Of a stretch of 64,000 nt of DNA, positions 1-12,194 are shown in pieces. Position 1 is the stretch's first letter, and each line of letters opens with the position of its first letter. The DNA is from Lasiodiplodia sp. COLG20 (taxonomy: Eukaryota > Ascomycota > Dothideomycetes > Botryosphaeriales > Botryosphaeriaceae), in NCBI GenBank assembly GCA_009801085.1, contig VNWV01000001.1:7750001-7814000 (forward strand), read 5' to 3'. The notes beneath the pieces are model-generated. The model was not told where the DNA came from. It made no database searches and was given only the letters and a program-made list of their open reading frames with translations. Both the position numbers and the translations under genes were made by a program.

Positions 1-1398
1 GTCGAAAGTGCTGCGGGTCCCGCGGATAAAGCGTAAAGCCGCGGTTCCTTGTCGCATGCACATCGATGCAGCCACATGCGACCAATCTTGCATGTGAGCT
101 GCCGAGGCAACCAAACTAACTTTACGAAGTACAGCAACAAGATGAGGATGCGAACACGCAATGACTTTCTCATGACAAGACAACATTTCCCCCCTCGCGA
201 TTCCCGTTTTCAATATGATTTCAGTCTTTTTCTGTGGATCGGTCATTCGCCGCTCAGCCAGCAATAGCTGACATGTTCGATACCTCTTCAGTTCCGTTTG
301 CCCTTTCCGCAGACGGGTTTCCGCCGCGTTAATATCGTCGGTGGTTCATCTTGCTTTTATGCATGTATGGCGGCTTAGAAAGCTTCAAGGCTTTTTCGGC
401 TTTTATTTTTGCTTTTTGATATTCCCCTTATTCTTCTCTTCGCGACGCGGTTCTGCCATGTTCTTCTAGGAACTCGCGCCATGCTCAGCTTCATCCTTTT
501 TGCCCAGAAGCTTGCCGGCAATTTCAACGCTGAGCTCTTTCAACATCGATGTCGCCGGAGTTACGATATTAGTCGTAACATCCGGTCTGGTTCAACCCCT
601 ATTATCCTTAATCCGAAAATTTGTTCGTGAGATACCCTCGAAGGCGGCATTAAGACGGTTCAGCAAGGCAATATACTTAAGGGTTACATAGAAGAAGCCG
701 GCGAGGTAAGCAGAAATGTCTTTTGTTTATTTCCTAATGGAGGTGGAGGACTTTTGTGGGCGACTGCAGCGAAACAAGCAATATATACAGGAAAGAGATG
801 GTCCTTTGCGAGATTTCTCTTGGTTGCTCTGTTTTAATTTTACACATGCATGTGCCTCGTATGTTTATTTTGACTTTATGATGAGCATGCGCCATGGCGC
901 ACTGCTACGTTCTTGGTTGGACATCGTGGCGCAAAGCCTGTTTGTATGCCTGCAGTAGCTGGCAGTCAGCTTGCCGTCGAGGCTCTTGGCATCTAGCTGC
1001 AGGGCGACTAGCACAAAAGAGAGGTGGGTGCAGCGCGGTCAAAAGCAAAATGCTGGGACAGAGACAGTGGAGTTGATCTACAAGCTCCTCTTAGGAAACC
1101 AACATGGTATATGGAAAAAGCTGTAACCCAGGCACACCAGGCGGGAGTGCAATTGAGAAGACATGAACGTCATCAAAGCAAGATCGAAGCTGTAGAATAA
1201 TCTCATTGCATCAACTCACAGTTGACACTAAAAAGAAAGACACAAGACTGGTCGTCACAGCAATCTCGCCACCAAGGTAACGCCAAAGAAAGAATCCCAA
1301 CGTAGTAGGGAACCCACCAACCAGCCCAGCCGATGACACCTCCTGCCCAAACCCCGTACCAAAATCCGTAATCGTCCTATCGAATGGCCCAAGACCTT
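1..1398. other. Intergenic, no gene recognised
   Basis: Only short unrelated open frames (under about 80 codons) occur on either strand and none resembles a known protein. The right part is the 3' flank of the condensin gene that ends at 1399. The left part may belong to a gene outside the window, but nothing visible proves it. Confidence 0.5.
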
Positions 1399-4300
1399 CT
1401 ACTCATCATCGCTTTCTAGCAGATCATCGACGACATCTTTCGGCGCCGCTTTTTTCGGCCTACCCCTGCCCCGGCGAGCGCCAGCCCCTTCTTCCTTCTC
1501 CACTGTTGTCGCCCTACTACCAGCGCCCCTCTTCGCTGGAGCCTTCTTCTTCTCAGCTGACGACTCGCCCGCTGCCTTCTTGGACGAGCCCGGGGGCCTA
1601 CCGCGCCTCTTCGGCTTCGGTTGCTCCTCCTCCTCTATTTCCGAGTCCAACTTGACCTCGGTCGTAGGTTCCGGCTCGGGCTCGGGTTCCTTCTTCTTCC
1701 TGCCCCGCTTCTTAGGCTGTGGTGGCGGCGGCGGAGTCGGCTCTTTTATGACCGTAATCGCTTCCGACTCTTCTTCACTGTCTTGCCTTTCCTCTTCCTG
1801 CTCCTCCTCTTCTTCCTCATCGATGTCCATCTCGTCTCCATGCGGCATCACCGTTCCTTCCGCGTCTACATCCTCCATAACCTCATCTTGCAGCTGCATC
1901 TGGATTTGCTCCTCGAGGGACAGAGCAGCGGGTGCCTGCTTCTGCACCACGGTGTCCTCTTGGTCTTGGTCTTCCTCTTCTTCGACAACGGACATGGCGT
2001 CCACATCACCCGCAACAGAAGGAGCTTCTGCTTCAGTAGCATCGGCGACGGATGCGGCCTCCTCGTTGGCAGTGGTGTTGCCATCGTCGTTTTTGTCGTT
2101 GACGGTGACCTGGTCATCATCCCTGTTCTGCCCGGCATCGTCCGCATCGGGAACCACCGTGCCGCTGTTGTCAGCTCTCTCTGAGGGAGCGGAAAGCTTG
2201 GCGAGGCCGTTGGATAGCTTGGTGAAAGCGTTGCGAGCGGTGGAGTCAGTTGCAGCGAGCTTGCTGTCAAGACTTTCTTCGACGAGATCGGTGACCGATT
2301 GAATCTTCTCTGGGGAGCATGTCGGGTGCACATGTAACTTGCCGAGCATCGATACATAGATTTTCTTTTCGTTTCCTGTTGCAATTATTAGTGACCGAAG
2401 TGGAATGATGCAAAGAGACAAAGCGCTTACTGGTTGTTCCCGGAGTAAGAATCTTCTCGAGAAGATCCTCCGCAAGAAGTAGGTGAGCGTCGCCTAGGCC
2501 TTCAATCTTGGCCTCGCCAGAGACGAGCTTCCCGCTCGCGTCATCTGCGCCGACCAGTTTTCGTGGATCCGTCCAATCGACAATCTGGCTTCCCACAACA
2601 CCAATGCCAACCATCTCCACATCGCCCTCCTCTTCCAGTTCTTCCTGGACGCCCCTCATTGCATGGACAACGGACACAGCTATGCTTGCCATCCGCTCCG
2701 CATTGTCTTTCCGAGAATGGCAGTAGACTGGCAAGAAGTAGGTCAACGCTTGCCGAAGCCCAGGGTTATGTTGCGATTCAGGGTTGAAATATGCGATGGT
2801 GAGAGATTTGAGGAGGTCCGGATCGCGCAATATATTGAGGAGCATGAGCTTGCTAGCAGCGACAGCACCCGTCGTTGCAACGCCAGGATCAGTGGACTTG
2901 ACCGCCTTGAAGAACATCTTGTGAACAGGCTTGAGAAGCGGGTTGACGGGTGCGATTTCCGAAGCATCCGGATCTGTAGGTGCTGGCGGAGGAGCAAGTA
3001 GCATAGGGTGTGTGGTCAGGATATCGGTGATAATCTGAAGTGCGATAGTCTGCAACGCCTCATGACCCTTGGCAAAGCAGTGGAGGAAAAGAGCAAGGTT
3101 CTCCTGGGCGATATTCTAATGGCCGAGTCAGTGCATTTCAGTATTGCTATGTTAGGGTGAACTCACTTTGCTCAGAAGGCAGCAGAGACCAAGGCAGAGG
3201 AAACCACGTTCTCTGATTGGTGCCTCTTGAGAGCGAACAGCGGGCACGACCAAGTTGTTCAACATGGTAATGAGTGCACTGTTGGACTCGAGCTCACATT
3301 GCACGTTCTGCAACATGCATTGAGCGATGTGAAGACACTTCATGTTAACCATGATTTCCCGGACTGCCTTCTCTTCTTCAGCCGCATCCAGCTCCTCGTC
3401 GGTCATGTCTGGGTTCTTTTTCTTCAGTTTCTCCCTTGTGCTGCTTTCGTCATGCTCTTCATCGAGGTCAGATCGTGCCGAATGGAAGCTTTCGTTGTCG
3501 TCTTCATCATTATCATCACCCATAATGGTATCATGCACGTCGGCAATAGCTTCGAGCACTATTCCGCAGAACTCTCGCTCGCCCGCGACGTTGTCGCCAC
3601 AGACGGTGCGCAGAATCTCCACGACCAATTTTGTGCATTCTTCTGGAAGCTCTGGAACGGCAAGGGCCTCACGCATGGTCGAGAACATCTTCCGGCGACC
3701 GATTTCATCCGTGTAGTCAAGCGTGAGGGCGATGTGAAGAAGCTGTTCGACGCAGAACTCTTGCTGGACGGCTTCCTCCTCAACTTCTGGATCTTCATTG
3801 TCTTCTGCCACCCTCTGAACACCTTGAATGAGCTTCGAGATATGCTTCTGGATCAAGTACCCGTATTTGGTGACCTCGGGCATTTTATCCTCAAGAGTGC
3901 TTTGGAGTCTGCTGTCCCCACCACTTCGACAAAAGTCGTTGTATGAGCGCGCAATGAACGAGCTCTCCGGAGTCAGGTTGTCCCAAAATGGATCCTCGAA
4001 GCTAATTTGGTCGCGATAGTCAGGCCGTCCATCCCAGAACTCTTTCATGGCATCGTGAGCAACGCCACCCTCGACACCGGAATTTGAGACGTCGATACGC
4101 TCAAGAAGCTCCATAAGTGCATCGAAGCTTGGTTTTGACAGCTGCTTCACGGCGGCATTGCTGTCCTGGGTTGCCGTCGGAACGCCGGCACAGTCCTCAA
4201 TCCAACGTTCGCGGAACAGGCGGGCAGTAGCCTTGCGCACGTTTTCGTCACGGTCCCTCAAGCCCCAGCGAAGGAGTTTTTCTCTGTGAGTTAGCGACAA

Positions 4301-5303
4301 ATGGCGGAAATCGCCGCAAGCAGGAAGTAGCCGGGAGTAGAGTACTCGTCTTGTCGCAGGATCGAGGTCCCTAGCGCGCTCCAGAAGGTATGGTAATGTA
4401 GAGGGAGTCAAAGGCAGGTTGAGCAGCAACGAGCGACGGACTTCAGCAGCCGGATCGTTTTGAAGCACGTTCAATAGCCTCACGAGAAGGCCTTTCGCGC
4501 TGTCCTCATCATCACTGTCCTCGTCCTCTTCTTCATCGCCGTCGGCGAGACGTCCCAGACCCAGAATCGCCTGGACACGCACCTGAGCTTCCTTATCCTG
4601 AAGCCTCTTGAGCAGGCCCAAGCGAATCAGCGGAAACAATTCGTCGTCGATAGAGTCGACGGTGTTGAGAATGTGCGAGATTATCTGCGTCGACCTGAAT
4701 CGGACGACCTTGTCCTTGGCTGTGAGGAGAGGGACGACACCGGAAAGAACGTGGGTGGTCAATCGGCTGCTCGGCGTGGAGGGAATAGTAGTCTCGTCCG
4801 GATTTGCCTCCTGAGCGATTTGGTTATCTGACAATGTGAGCATCTACGGTTTGTCAGCTCCAAGGCAGCTTACCTTTGTCGCTCGAGTGCTTCAGGAACA
4901 AGGCCAGAAATCTGATGATGCGGTCGCCTACAGGCTCGCTCTTCTTGACGGGCAGGATGCGCAGCATGCAGCGACCGACTTCAGCGTTGAACTCCTCCTC
5001 GCCAAAGTCTTCGTTGGATTGTTGTTTCTTGGGCTTGACAGGCTCGTAGCAGCAGGCTTCCTGGATTTTGCGCAATTGCACGACAAGCTTGCGCTGGGTG
5101 GCAGTGGTGCGCTGAGCGTCGCCGAAAATGCGGCAGATCTGCTCGCGCAGAGAAGTGGACTCGCCCTCATCGGGGATCTCGACGGCGTTGGCGGAGGTGC
5201 GGGCGGACCTGGAGTTGCGCGACCGGGCGGTGGTGGATGGTTTGGCGGAGCTGGCGGCGCCGGACGCGCGCGCCCTTCGCCTGTCTGCTACGCGGCCGGG
5301 CAT
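1399..5303 (-). CDS. YCG1: Condensin complex subunit 3 (CAP-G/Ycg1/Cnd3), HEAT-repeat protein
   Basis: Model: complement(join(1399..2375, 2431..3115, 3167..4827, 4874..5303)), 1250 aa; all three introns (46-55 nt) keep phase. Condensin is the SMC2-SMC4 complex that compacts mitotic chromosomes; CAP-G with the kleisin Brn1 forms its DNA-clamping module. Residues ~1-145 are a basic leader and first HEAT units; the large exon carries HEAT repeats typical of the family (LLTAKDKVVRFRSTQII, DKEAQVRVQAILGLGRLAD, ENVRKATARLF) split by acidic linkers, then the Cnd3 C-terminal region (PIRERGFLCLGLCCLLSK). The last ~270 residues are unusual: a long Glu/Asp-rich stretch followed by AT-hook-like basic blocks (KKRGRKKK, RRGRPPG, RGRGRPKK). 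The ATG at 5303 begins MPGRVADRRRAR. It is divergent from the cysteine synthase, 202 bp apart. Family assignment is firm; exact exon borders are by eye. Confidence 0.9.
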
Positions 5304-5505
5304 GGCGTCGGCGTAGGGGTTCGATGGTGGGCGTGTCGTGTCGTGTAGTTGTTTACCAGTCGCGCACTCGCGGTGTTTACTTACCCTGTCGCCGCCCGCA
5401 GTCTTGGCGCCGCCGCAGGGTTTCCCGGCGCTAGGCCTTGCGTAATCGGCGCCTCGAAAGTTCGCGCCTCTCACCACTCACTCCCCGGCCCGACAACACT
5501 TCGCC
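5304..5505. promoter_or_regulatory. Bidirectional promoter between YCG1 and the cysteine synthase gene
   Basis: A 202-bp gap separates the two divergent start codons, so both 5' UTRs and core promoters must lie here or reach into the neighbouring gene. The sequence is GC-rich and I see no clear TATA box. Its role is inferred from position only. Confidence 0.5.
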
Positions 5506-6694
5506 ATGTTCCGGACGCGTGTGCTGCGGTTCGCCGCCACTGCCTACCGTGCGGCAGAAAACATCCCGCAGATCGAGGCTGCCCAGCAGTATGCCATTGG
5601 CATCTCCAAGGCGCAGGGCGTCACCCAGCGCGGCTTCATTGACGGTGCGAGTCCCCGCCGCCATTTGTAAGCCATTGATGACTGACTCTACCACAGCAAT
5701 CGGCAAGACACCGCTCATCCGCCTGAAGAAGCTCTCCGACGAGACCGGATGCGAGGTTCTCGGCAAGGCCGAATTCCAAAATCCCGGTGGCTCCGTCAAA
5801 GATCGCGCCGCTCTCTACGTCGTCGAGAATGCCGAGAAGCAGGGTCTGTTGAAGCCTGGCGGCACTGTGGTCGAGGGCACTGCTGGCAACACCGGCATTG
5901 GCCTCGCCCACGTGTGCCGCTCTAAGGGTTACAAACTGGTCATCTACATGCCCAACACGCAGTCGCAGGGCAAGATCGACTTGCTCAGACTGCTGGGTGC
6001 CGAGGTCTACCCTGTCCCCGCCGTCGCCTTCGAAAACCCCGAGAACTACAACCACCAGGCCAAGAGGCACGCCGAGTCTATGGACAACGCTGTGTGGACC
6101 AACCAATTCGACAACGTTGCCAACCGCCAGGCACATATCGAGACGACCGGTCCGGAGATTTGGTACCAGACTGGTGGTAAGATTGACGCTTTCACCTGCG
6201 CCACTGGTACTGCCGGAACTCTTGCTGGAGTCACAAGGTACTTGAAGGAGAAGTCCGAGGGGCGCGTCAAGTCCTTCTTGGCTGATCCTCCGGGTTCCGT
6301 GCTTCACTCGTACATCCAGAGCGGCGGCAAGCTCACTGAGAGGAGCGGTGGCTCCATCACTGAGGGCATCGGCCAGGGCCGCATCACGGACAACCTGAAG
6401 CCTGACATTGGCCTTGTCGACGGCTCCGTGCACATCCCCGACGAGGAGACGATTGCCATGGTCTACCGCTGCCTCGACGAGGAGGGCTTGTACCTCGGTG
6501 CCAGCTCTGCGCTAAACGTCGTTGCCGCTAAGAAGGTCGCTGAGAAGCTCGGAAAGGGCAACACTGTCGTCACCATTCTCTGCGATGGTGCCTACAGATA
6601 CGCTGATAGACTTTTCTCCAAGAAGTGGTTGACCGAGAAGAAGCTCATTGACTCGATACCTCAGCACCTGCGCAAGTACATCGTCCTGCAGTGA
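5506..6694 (+). CDS. MCY1: Mitochondrial-type cysteine synthase (PLP fold type II; Mcy1/Cys12-like)
   Basis: Model: join(5506..5644, 5697..6694), 378 aa, one 52-nt phase-1 intron. A PLP-dependent beta-replacement enzyme of the O-acetylserine sulfhydrylase/cystathionine beta-synthase group. The PLP lysine is K81 in GGSVKDRA, and the phosphate-binding substrate loop is GTAGNTG at 107-113. The C-terminal third has the conserved EGIGQGRIT and an [14 protein letters not shown] segment. It lacks the CBS-domain pair of true cystathionine beta-synthase and ends at the catalytic domain. The first ~25 residues ([17 protein letters not shown]) are basic and amphipathic, as in a mitochondrial presequence, which fits the yeast YGR012W/Mcy1 and S. 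pombe cys12 type. Whether it contributes to bulk cysteine synthesis cannot be told from sequence. Confidence 0.88.
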
Positions 6695-7087
6695 TCCTGC
6701 TGTATCGCCATCATCCCGGCTATCTCCCACCGGGATTATGTAAATAGCTCAATTAGATCCTCTTAGACCAGGCCATGGGGAAGCTGCAGCGGGTGCTTGC
6801 TGACCCGCCGACTTGTTCTCTCGCGGCTTCCTTCATCAGTCCTGGGAATGACTTCTTTTCTTGGAAGATGCTCTACACAACGCCGTCATCACACTTACTC
6901 GTCAGGCTTCCAACCAAACACCATTCTCCAGCTGATATCTCACTACGCTGTCACACCACTCCACTCCTCCATTGCTATCCCTGCATGGAAATGACTGCAC
7001 TCCTTTCTATCCAATCAACATCCTCACACCAGAGTTTCCAGAGCACTCTCTTGTTGAACAGCGCAGATTTCTTCCAACATACCGAGC
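6695..7087. other. Intergenic gap
   Basis: 3' UTR of the cysteine synthase gene and 5' region of the next plus-strand gene. No further feature seen. Confidence 0.5.
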
Positions 7088-8521
7088 ATGGAGCCACGTT
7101 ACATCGACATGAGCGAAACACACCCAATAGCTTCAACATCAGATCTTCGCAGAGCTGGGCCATCAAGTGACCCTTGGCGTCGTACCCTCAACCTGGCCAA
7201 TAGACTTTCTGTTGATGGCACGTTCACTCCAGATGTAAACGCTGTGGTAAAGACCCAGGTTGAGTGGGCGCTTACTGCCACATATACGCTGCACGTTTTG
7301 CTGCGATGGCCCAGTTCAGCCGAACACTCGGGAGACGAACTGTACTTCCGGTCTCTTGAGCATCTATTCCTCCAGTACGAGGTATTCCGCTTACTTCGCG
7401 GCACTTTGACACGACCGCATACACATTGGACGAGACCCTGCAATGGAACGTGCCGGTCCCTCTTAATGCTGCATTTCAACCTCACTCATTTCCGCGAAAA
7501 AAACCGACCGGTTGAATTTGTGGAGGACACAATCATCCAGGAGCCACTGCACATGCGACAACAATTTAGGTGGTTGCGGCAAGCTACGATTAGAGATGGC
7601 AGTTACAATGCAATCTCGGACACGATTGCTCGCTACGTCTCAAGGATCAGCGCTCTAACCATCGACGATCAGGAATGGTACGAATGTGCGCATCAGGTCA
7701 ATCTCTTGCGTCTGAATCATTCGCAACACATACGGTTTTCCAGTGCTGAAGAGTTTGGTTTGGGGATCGACGGCATGGGCGATTATGAGCCACTGCCTAC
7801 ATCCAACATAGTCGAAGGCACCTACCCCAGAACTCGGCCTCGCTCAACACCACCTCACCATTCTCGTCCCTTGTTTGACCCAGCGTCTGACCGCGCCACC
7901 GGAGCCGCCAGCGCGCCCGCTTCGCCAGCCCCATTGACCTACACAAACCTCAGTGGTATCCGCACTTACAACACGTACCCAAATGCTCGTCGTATCCACC
8001 GCTCCCACCCCTACCATCCTCCACGGCGAAACCGCACTCGTTTCCTAAGCATCGACATCACGAACTCTGCCATCTTCGAGCCGCCTTCCTCGCCGCCGCT
8101 TAGCTCGACCCCTCTTCTCCCGAGGCGCGTTCCATCTCCATCTTCCTCTTACTCCTCTTTCGAAGAAACCCCCCTCTCCCCGCTCACCCGCCCTCCCACC
8201 ACGCGACTCAACCCCCTCGCCGCCCCGTTCCACTCCAATGCATTCGCTGGCGCACTGACCCCGGCCGAAATTATATACCTCAATCGCACCGAGGTCGCGC
8301 TCGACATAGACAGGGGGGAACTCCTTTCGTCGCTGGAGTGGAGAAGGGAGATTGCGTCAGATATGCAAGAAGCGCTTGATCGCGTTGGCCCAGTGGCGGG
8401 TGTCGAAAGAGAGGAGGAGTGGGAGGAGAGAGCGGCGGCGATGAGGGACGTTTCGGTTGGCCATAGGGCGCCAGCTGATGTTGATGAGGAGAGTGAAGAC
8501 GAAAGTGGTAGTGAGCTTTGA
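7088..8521 (+). CDS. Hypothetical Pro/Ser/Arg-rich protein
   Basis: A single uninterrupted frame of 477 aa. I do not recognise it. Residues ~25-250 look folded, with alternating hydrophobic segments and several Trp and His (VEWALTATYTLHVLLRWPSS, FLQYEVFRLLRGTL). Residues ~250-385 are low-complexity Pro/Ser/Arg/Thr sequence (PPSSPPLSSTPLLPRR and similar). The last ~90 residues return to a mixed, possibly helical composition and end in an acidic tail (DEESEDESGSEL). No signal peptide or membrane segment. Two in-frame starts, 7088 and 7109, are possible. Length and composition support a real gene, but with no family hit it could also be a lineage-specific, fast-evolving protein. Confidence 0.6.
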   Translation: MEPRYIDMSETHPIASTSDLRRAGPSSDPWRRTLNLANRLSVDGTFTPDVNAVVKTQVEWALTATYTLHVLLRWPSSAEHSGDELYFRSLEHLFLQYEVFRLLRGTLTRPHTHWTRPCNGTCRSLLMLHFNLTHFREKNRPVEFVEDTIIQEPLHMRQQFRWLRQATIRDGSYNAISDTIARYVSRISALTIDDQEWYECAHQVNLLRLNHSQHIRFSSAEEFGLGIDGMGDYEPLPTSNIVEGTYPRTRPRSTPPHHSRPLFDPASDRATGAASAPASPAPLTYTNLSGIRTYNTYPNARRIHRSHPYHPPRRNRTRFLSIDITNSAIFEPPSSPPLSSTPLLPRRVPSPSSSYSSFEETPLSPLTRPPTTRLNPLAAPFHSNAFAGALTPAEIIYLNRTEVALDIDRGELLSSLEWRREIASDMQEALDRVGPVAGVEREEEWEERAAAMRDVSVGHRAPADVDEESEDESGSEL

Positions 8522-9039
8522 TTTCGCTTTGTAGTGCTGTTGGTGGTAGATGAGGTGCGAGTGGTTAAATCCAATGACTGGGTGCATTTTGTACCATCTC
8601 ACATCACACTTACGTCCGGGACATTCGATTGAACTATCGACGAAGAAAAAGTGCATAATCATCCGTTTGACGCGGAAAGACAAATTCTTATTAACTTGTC
8701 ATAAGGTGATATGGATATGAATAAAGATGAAGTCCTAATGATTACTTACTCAAAGTGCCTACTGAACAAACCGGTGGAAGAATTTTGCGAAATATGCTTG
8801 CTAGCAACTCCCGACTCTTGTTACATTCCCAAGGGAAATCCCAACTGTAGAATTTCAAGAGGGCCTTCAAAAGCAGTAGTGGTTGTGTACGAAATGAGAT
8901 GCTAATATTCAAACAGTGCCAAAAATTACGAAAGACAAAGAGCCGAAAGTTTGAAGCATTGGTAATTGAATGACAGGGAAAAATTAGTGAACAACAGCAT
9001 TAGCATAACTTTCCCGTAGTTCTCTGACTAACGCGGGGT
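8522..9039. other. Intergenic gap between tail-to-tail genes
   Basis: AT-richer stretch between the 3' ends of the hypothetical gene and the kinase gene. Short open frames only; no recognised feature. Confidence 0.5.
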
Positions 9040-12000
9040 TTAAAAGAAACGATTAGGTTGAGTCTGTTCCGTAGCGAGCAGGGGTTTGGTTTCTGCAGAC
9101 ATACGCGGTGAGGTCTTCCTTCGACGGGCCTCAAGAACTGCATGACATGGCATACAAATTACGCCTTCTGAAATTCTTGCGTATCCTGTGTTTTCGACCT
9201 TGCATTGGCAATCGAGGCAACAGAAACAATCTGGATGCCAATAGTTCCCGGCTATTGGGTTTGATCAGTGACATTACTCGCAAAACAGAGAAGAATTAGG
9301 AAAAGATGGCATTTACCAATTGCAAGGACTTTGCCATCACTCAGGAACTAGACTCTGGTTAGCTGAATTGTCCAAGATTCACTCTTGAGTTTGGTTTCTA
9401 TTTGTTGCAAAGAAGGATTTACCTTGCCGCAGCCTTTGCATTGATGTATGGCATCCAAGCTGCTTCCTCTTGGCTTTTTGAGAAGAAGCTGTCTATCCCC
9501 AAGCTTCGTAGAACGTCCATCCTCCTTCGTAGTAGTCGTATCAAACACCTTTGTAGTTGAGTTCCCGGCCCATTGCATACGCGTTTCACTCTCGTCGACA
9601 TGCTTGTTTTGATTGAGGGTTGCCTCGATATGTTCCTGATCGTCTGCTTCGGGCCGTGGATGGTTTCTGTCAAGTCAAATATCAACTTTTCGTTCCTCGT
9701 TTCATAATAGAAACACTAAAAGAGGATAGCTAGGATGCAACTCACGGGTAGCGCAGCATGTTTGCAAGGAATGGAAACCAAGCGATAGCGTACTGATCCT
9801 CAACGCTCTCCAAGTTTACCCCAAATAGAGGAAAGTCGCCATCTTTCAGAACGCCCCTCACAAACGAGTAGGTGGCAGTGAGAGCCCGCTTGCTGAATTC
9901 AGCACATGGGTCTTCGGATTCGGCTTCCAAGTTGGAATCGTAGTAGGCCCAGTCTTCGGATCGCCTGGAATAGTCGGTGAGACTTTGCTTTGAATGTGGA
10001 AAAGTGGAAGCTGGAATCACCTCAACTCTTCTTTGAAAGCCTCCCATGAATGTCTGCACTTTGAGTTGCTTTCCATGACTTTCGACACTTCTGATTCCGG
10101 GATGAGCCAAGGGTTCTCAGGCCTCAAGCCTTCAGAAGAGTACATCAGCTTAGCTGCGTGTAGGAGCTCCGTCTGAATGACGATTCTTAATTCGAGAAGA
10201 AGAATGTTGAGCCATATTCTCCCCGCAGTGCTAAATTTAGGGCCTGTACCCAGATGGTATGCCACTCGTTGACAAAACCATTTGCCGAAGCCATACGTGT
10301 CGAACCTGCGACCGAGTACGTCAATGGAAAAATATTGTCTCTCCCAGTGAATGCTATTTGCGGTATCGACAAAGTTCTTGCTTGTGTAACTGGGAGGTTC
10401 ACAGAATTCATGAAAGCCCCAATTACCGTCGGACATCGCCGCGAGCAAGTCCCGCGCATTCTGAAAGTCCCTCTCCAGCGTGCGATAGAAGGCGGCGGTA
10501 TACGGCCGAGACAGAAATGTGGCTCTGGCGGGTTTTGCTGGCAGTAATGAATCCCGGGCGGGCGCTGACGATGCGATTGTTGCATCGTTGCCATCGGACA
10601 GCGAGACGACATCAGCGTTTGAGTTTGGTTGACGAACACCAATGTTGGCGGAAAAAATGTTGGTGGGCGTGGGTACGTCGTTCTCCATAAGCTTCGAAGT
10701 CTTTCGTGTACTTTTGGTAGCTTGGTTCCGTTGTAGAGAAGTGTTTGCGAGATCCGGTACAAGGAATACACCTCCAGCGGCGGATAGGGATCCTCGGTAT
10801 GTGCTGCAGTTGTTGTCACTTGGTCCGCAACAGTCGCCGTAGTAAATATTGTCGTCTTCATGAACCAAGATGGTGTCCAAAACGCCATTTGCGCTTGGCC
10901 GTAAAAGAGGTGACTCGTGAAGCATTGACCTGATCCACTGGAATGGGGCGTTGTCGTCTGACCCAGGGCTTTCCAGGTGTAGAAGCCAGTCTCGCAAAGC
11001 TACAGGGTTGTGTGCAACCGGGCGAAGGCCACTGCCGTGAGTGTCGAAGAAAACCAACATCTCCTCAATACTTTTGCCCTTCAATCTTGTTACCATGTCA
11101 AGGTAAACGCACCCCAGTGACCAGATATCTGATTGTTCATTTCTTCTTTCGCTATGCATGACCTCGGGCGCGGCAAAACGTGGAGTAAATGGTCCCACTG
11201 TCCCGGATGTAGAACCTCCTGATAGATCACTCCAATCTCTCGCCATGCCAAAGTCCGTCACGAAGACATCGCCTTTCCTGACAAGTATATTTCCCGGCTT
11301 GATGTCTTTATGCCTGCACTTCTGCCCGTGCAGATATTGCACCGCTGAGCAAAGACAGCCGAAGAAGCGGCGCAACATGGACATCTCGGGCGGACCGAAG
11401 CGCGTTTGTCTGAGAAAAGCGTGAAGATCGCAGTCGGCCACGGGCGTCATGAGCATGGCCACCCACCGTGGATCTGTGTAGGAGCCGATGAAGGTGACGA
11501 GGTGATGGTGGCGGAGGCGTTTCAGATGGGACAGCTCGTTCTCGAATATCCGCATTCCAGCCGTGTCACGAGAGAAAGTACGGGAGCGTGCAATCCGCTT
11601 GCGTGCATACTCTTCTAAGGATAACTTACTGCGGACACGATCCACACGGCCGTACTTGCCAGCGCCGAGGTGCGAAAGTATCGTGAAGAACGTGTCGCCA
11701 TCAACGTTGAGGTGCCGGTGTCGGCCGCGTTCAAGCTCCAACTCATTCGCGCCGGTCAATACCACTGCTTGTTTCTCGAGAAACGTGTGACGTGAGGATC
11801 CCTTGAGAATCTCGGGGAGGCGGCGTTCGGTGTATGGAAGCTGGATATCCAGGAAGTCGTTTAAGACAAAGTCATCCATAGCATCAATGCGGTCGATGAG
11901 CCGGAGAACAGTGTAGGTCCTTGGTCGATCCGCCCAAGCTCGTTTGCCTGCTGAGAGGAGGAGACTGCTGATTTTGTCGAACACGATCTGGTCAAGCGGT

Positions 12001-12194
12001 GCATTTCTGGCTGTCTGAGAGGCGACTTTGCTAAATAGCGGTGCGATGGCATCTTCGCAAGTCTCGAATGACAAAGCCGGGAGTTGATACTCGACCATTA
12101 TTTTTGCATTCCTGGAGTTCCTTACTGGCGATGAAAGCACCCACAATGCGTAGAATGCAAACTTGAGAAGGCTTTCAGATCTGGAGACTACCAT
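9040..12194 (-). CDS. Protein kinase with C-terminal LIM zinc-binding domain
   Basis: Model: complement(join(9040..9251, 9317..9347, 9423..9666, 9746..9982, 10021..12194)), 965 aa; a second start at 12098 (MVEYQLP) is possible. The kinase core looks active: glycine loop GAGKYGRV (177-184), Lys199, Glu220, catalytic loop HKDIKPGN (D297, N302), DFG 314-316, APE 342-344. A Ser/Thr-rich region and a helical region follow. The last four small exons assemble a LIM domain: C-x2-C (CKGC), 17 residues, H-x2-C-x2-C-x2-C (HPDCFCCLDC), 17 residues, C-x2-C (CMPC). A 31-nt exon supplies the segment FLSDGKVLAI between the first Cys pair and WHPDC. The first intron is only 38 nt and is the weakest join. I cannot name the kinase family; HRD is HKD. 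Confidence 0.75.

Noticed and set aside
1580..2302. Plus-strand Ser-rich 240-codon frame
   Set aside because: Antisense to the acidic, repetitive end of the condensin gene; composition is forced by that low-complexity sequence.
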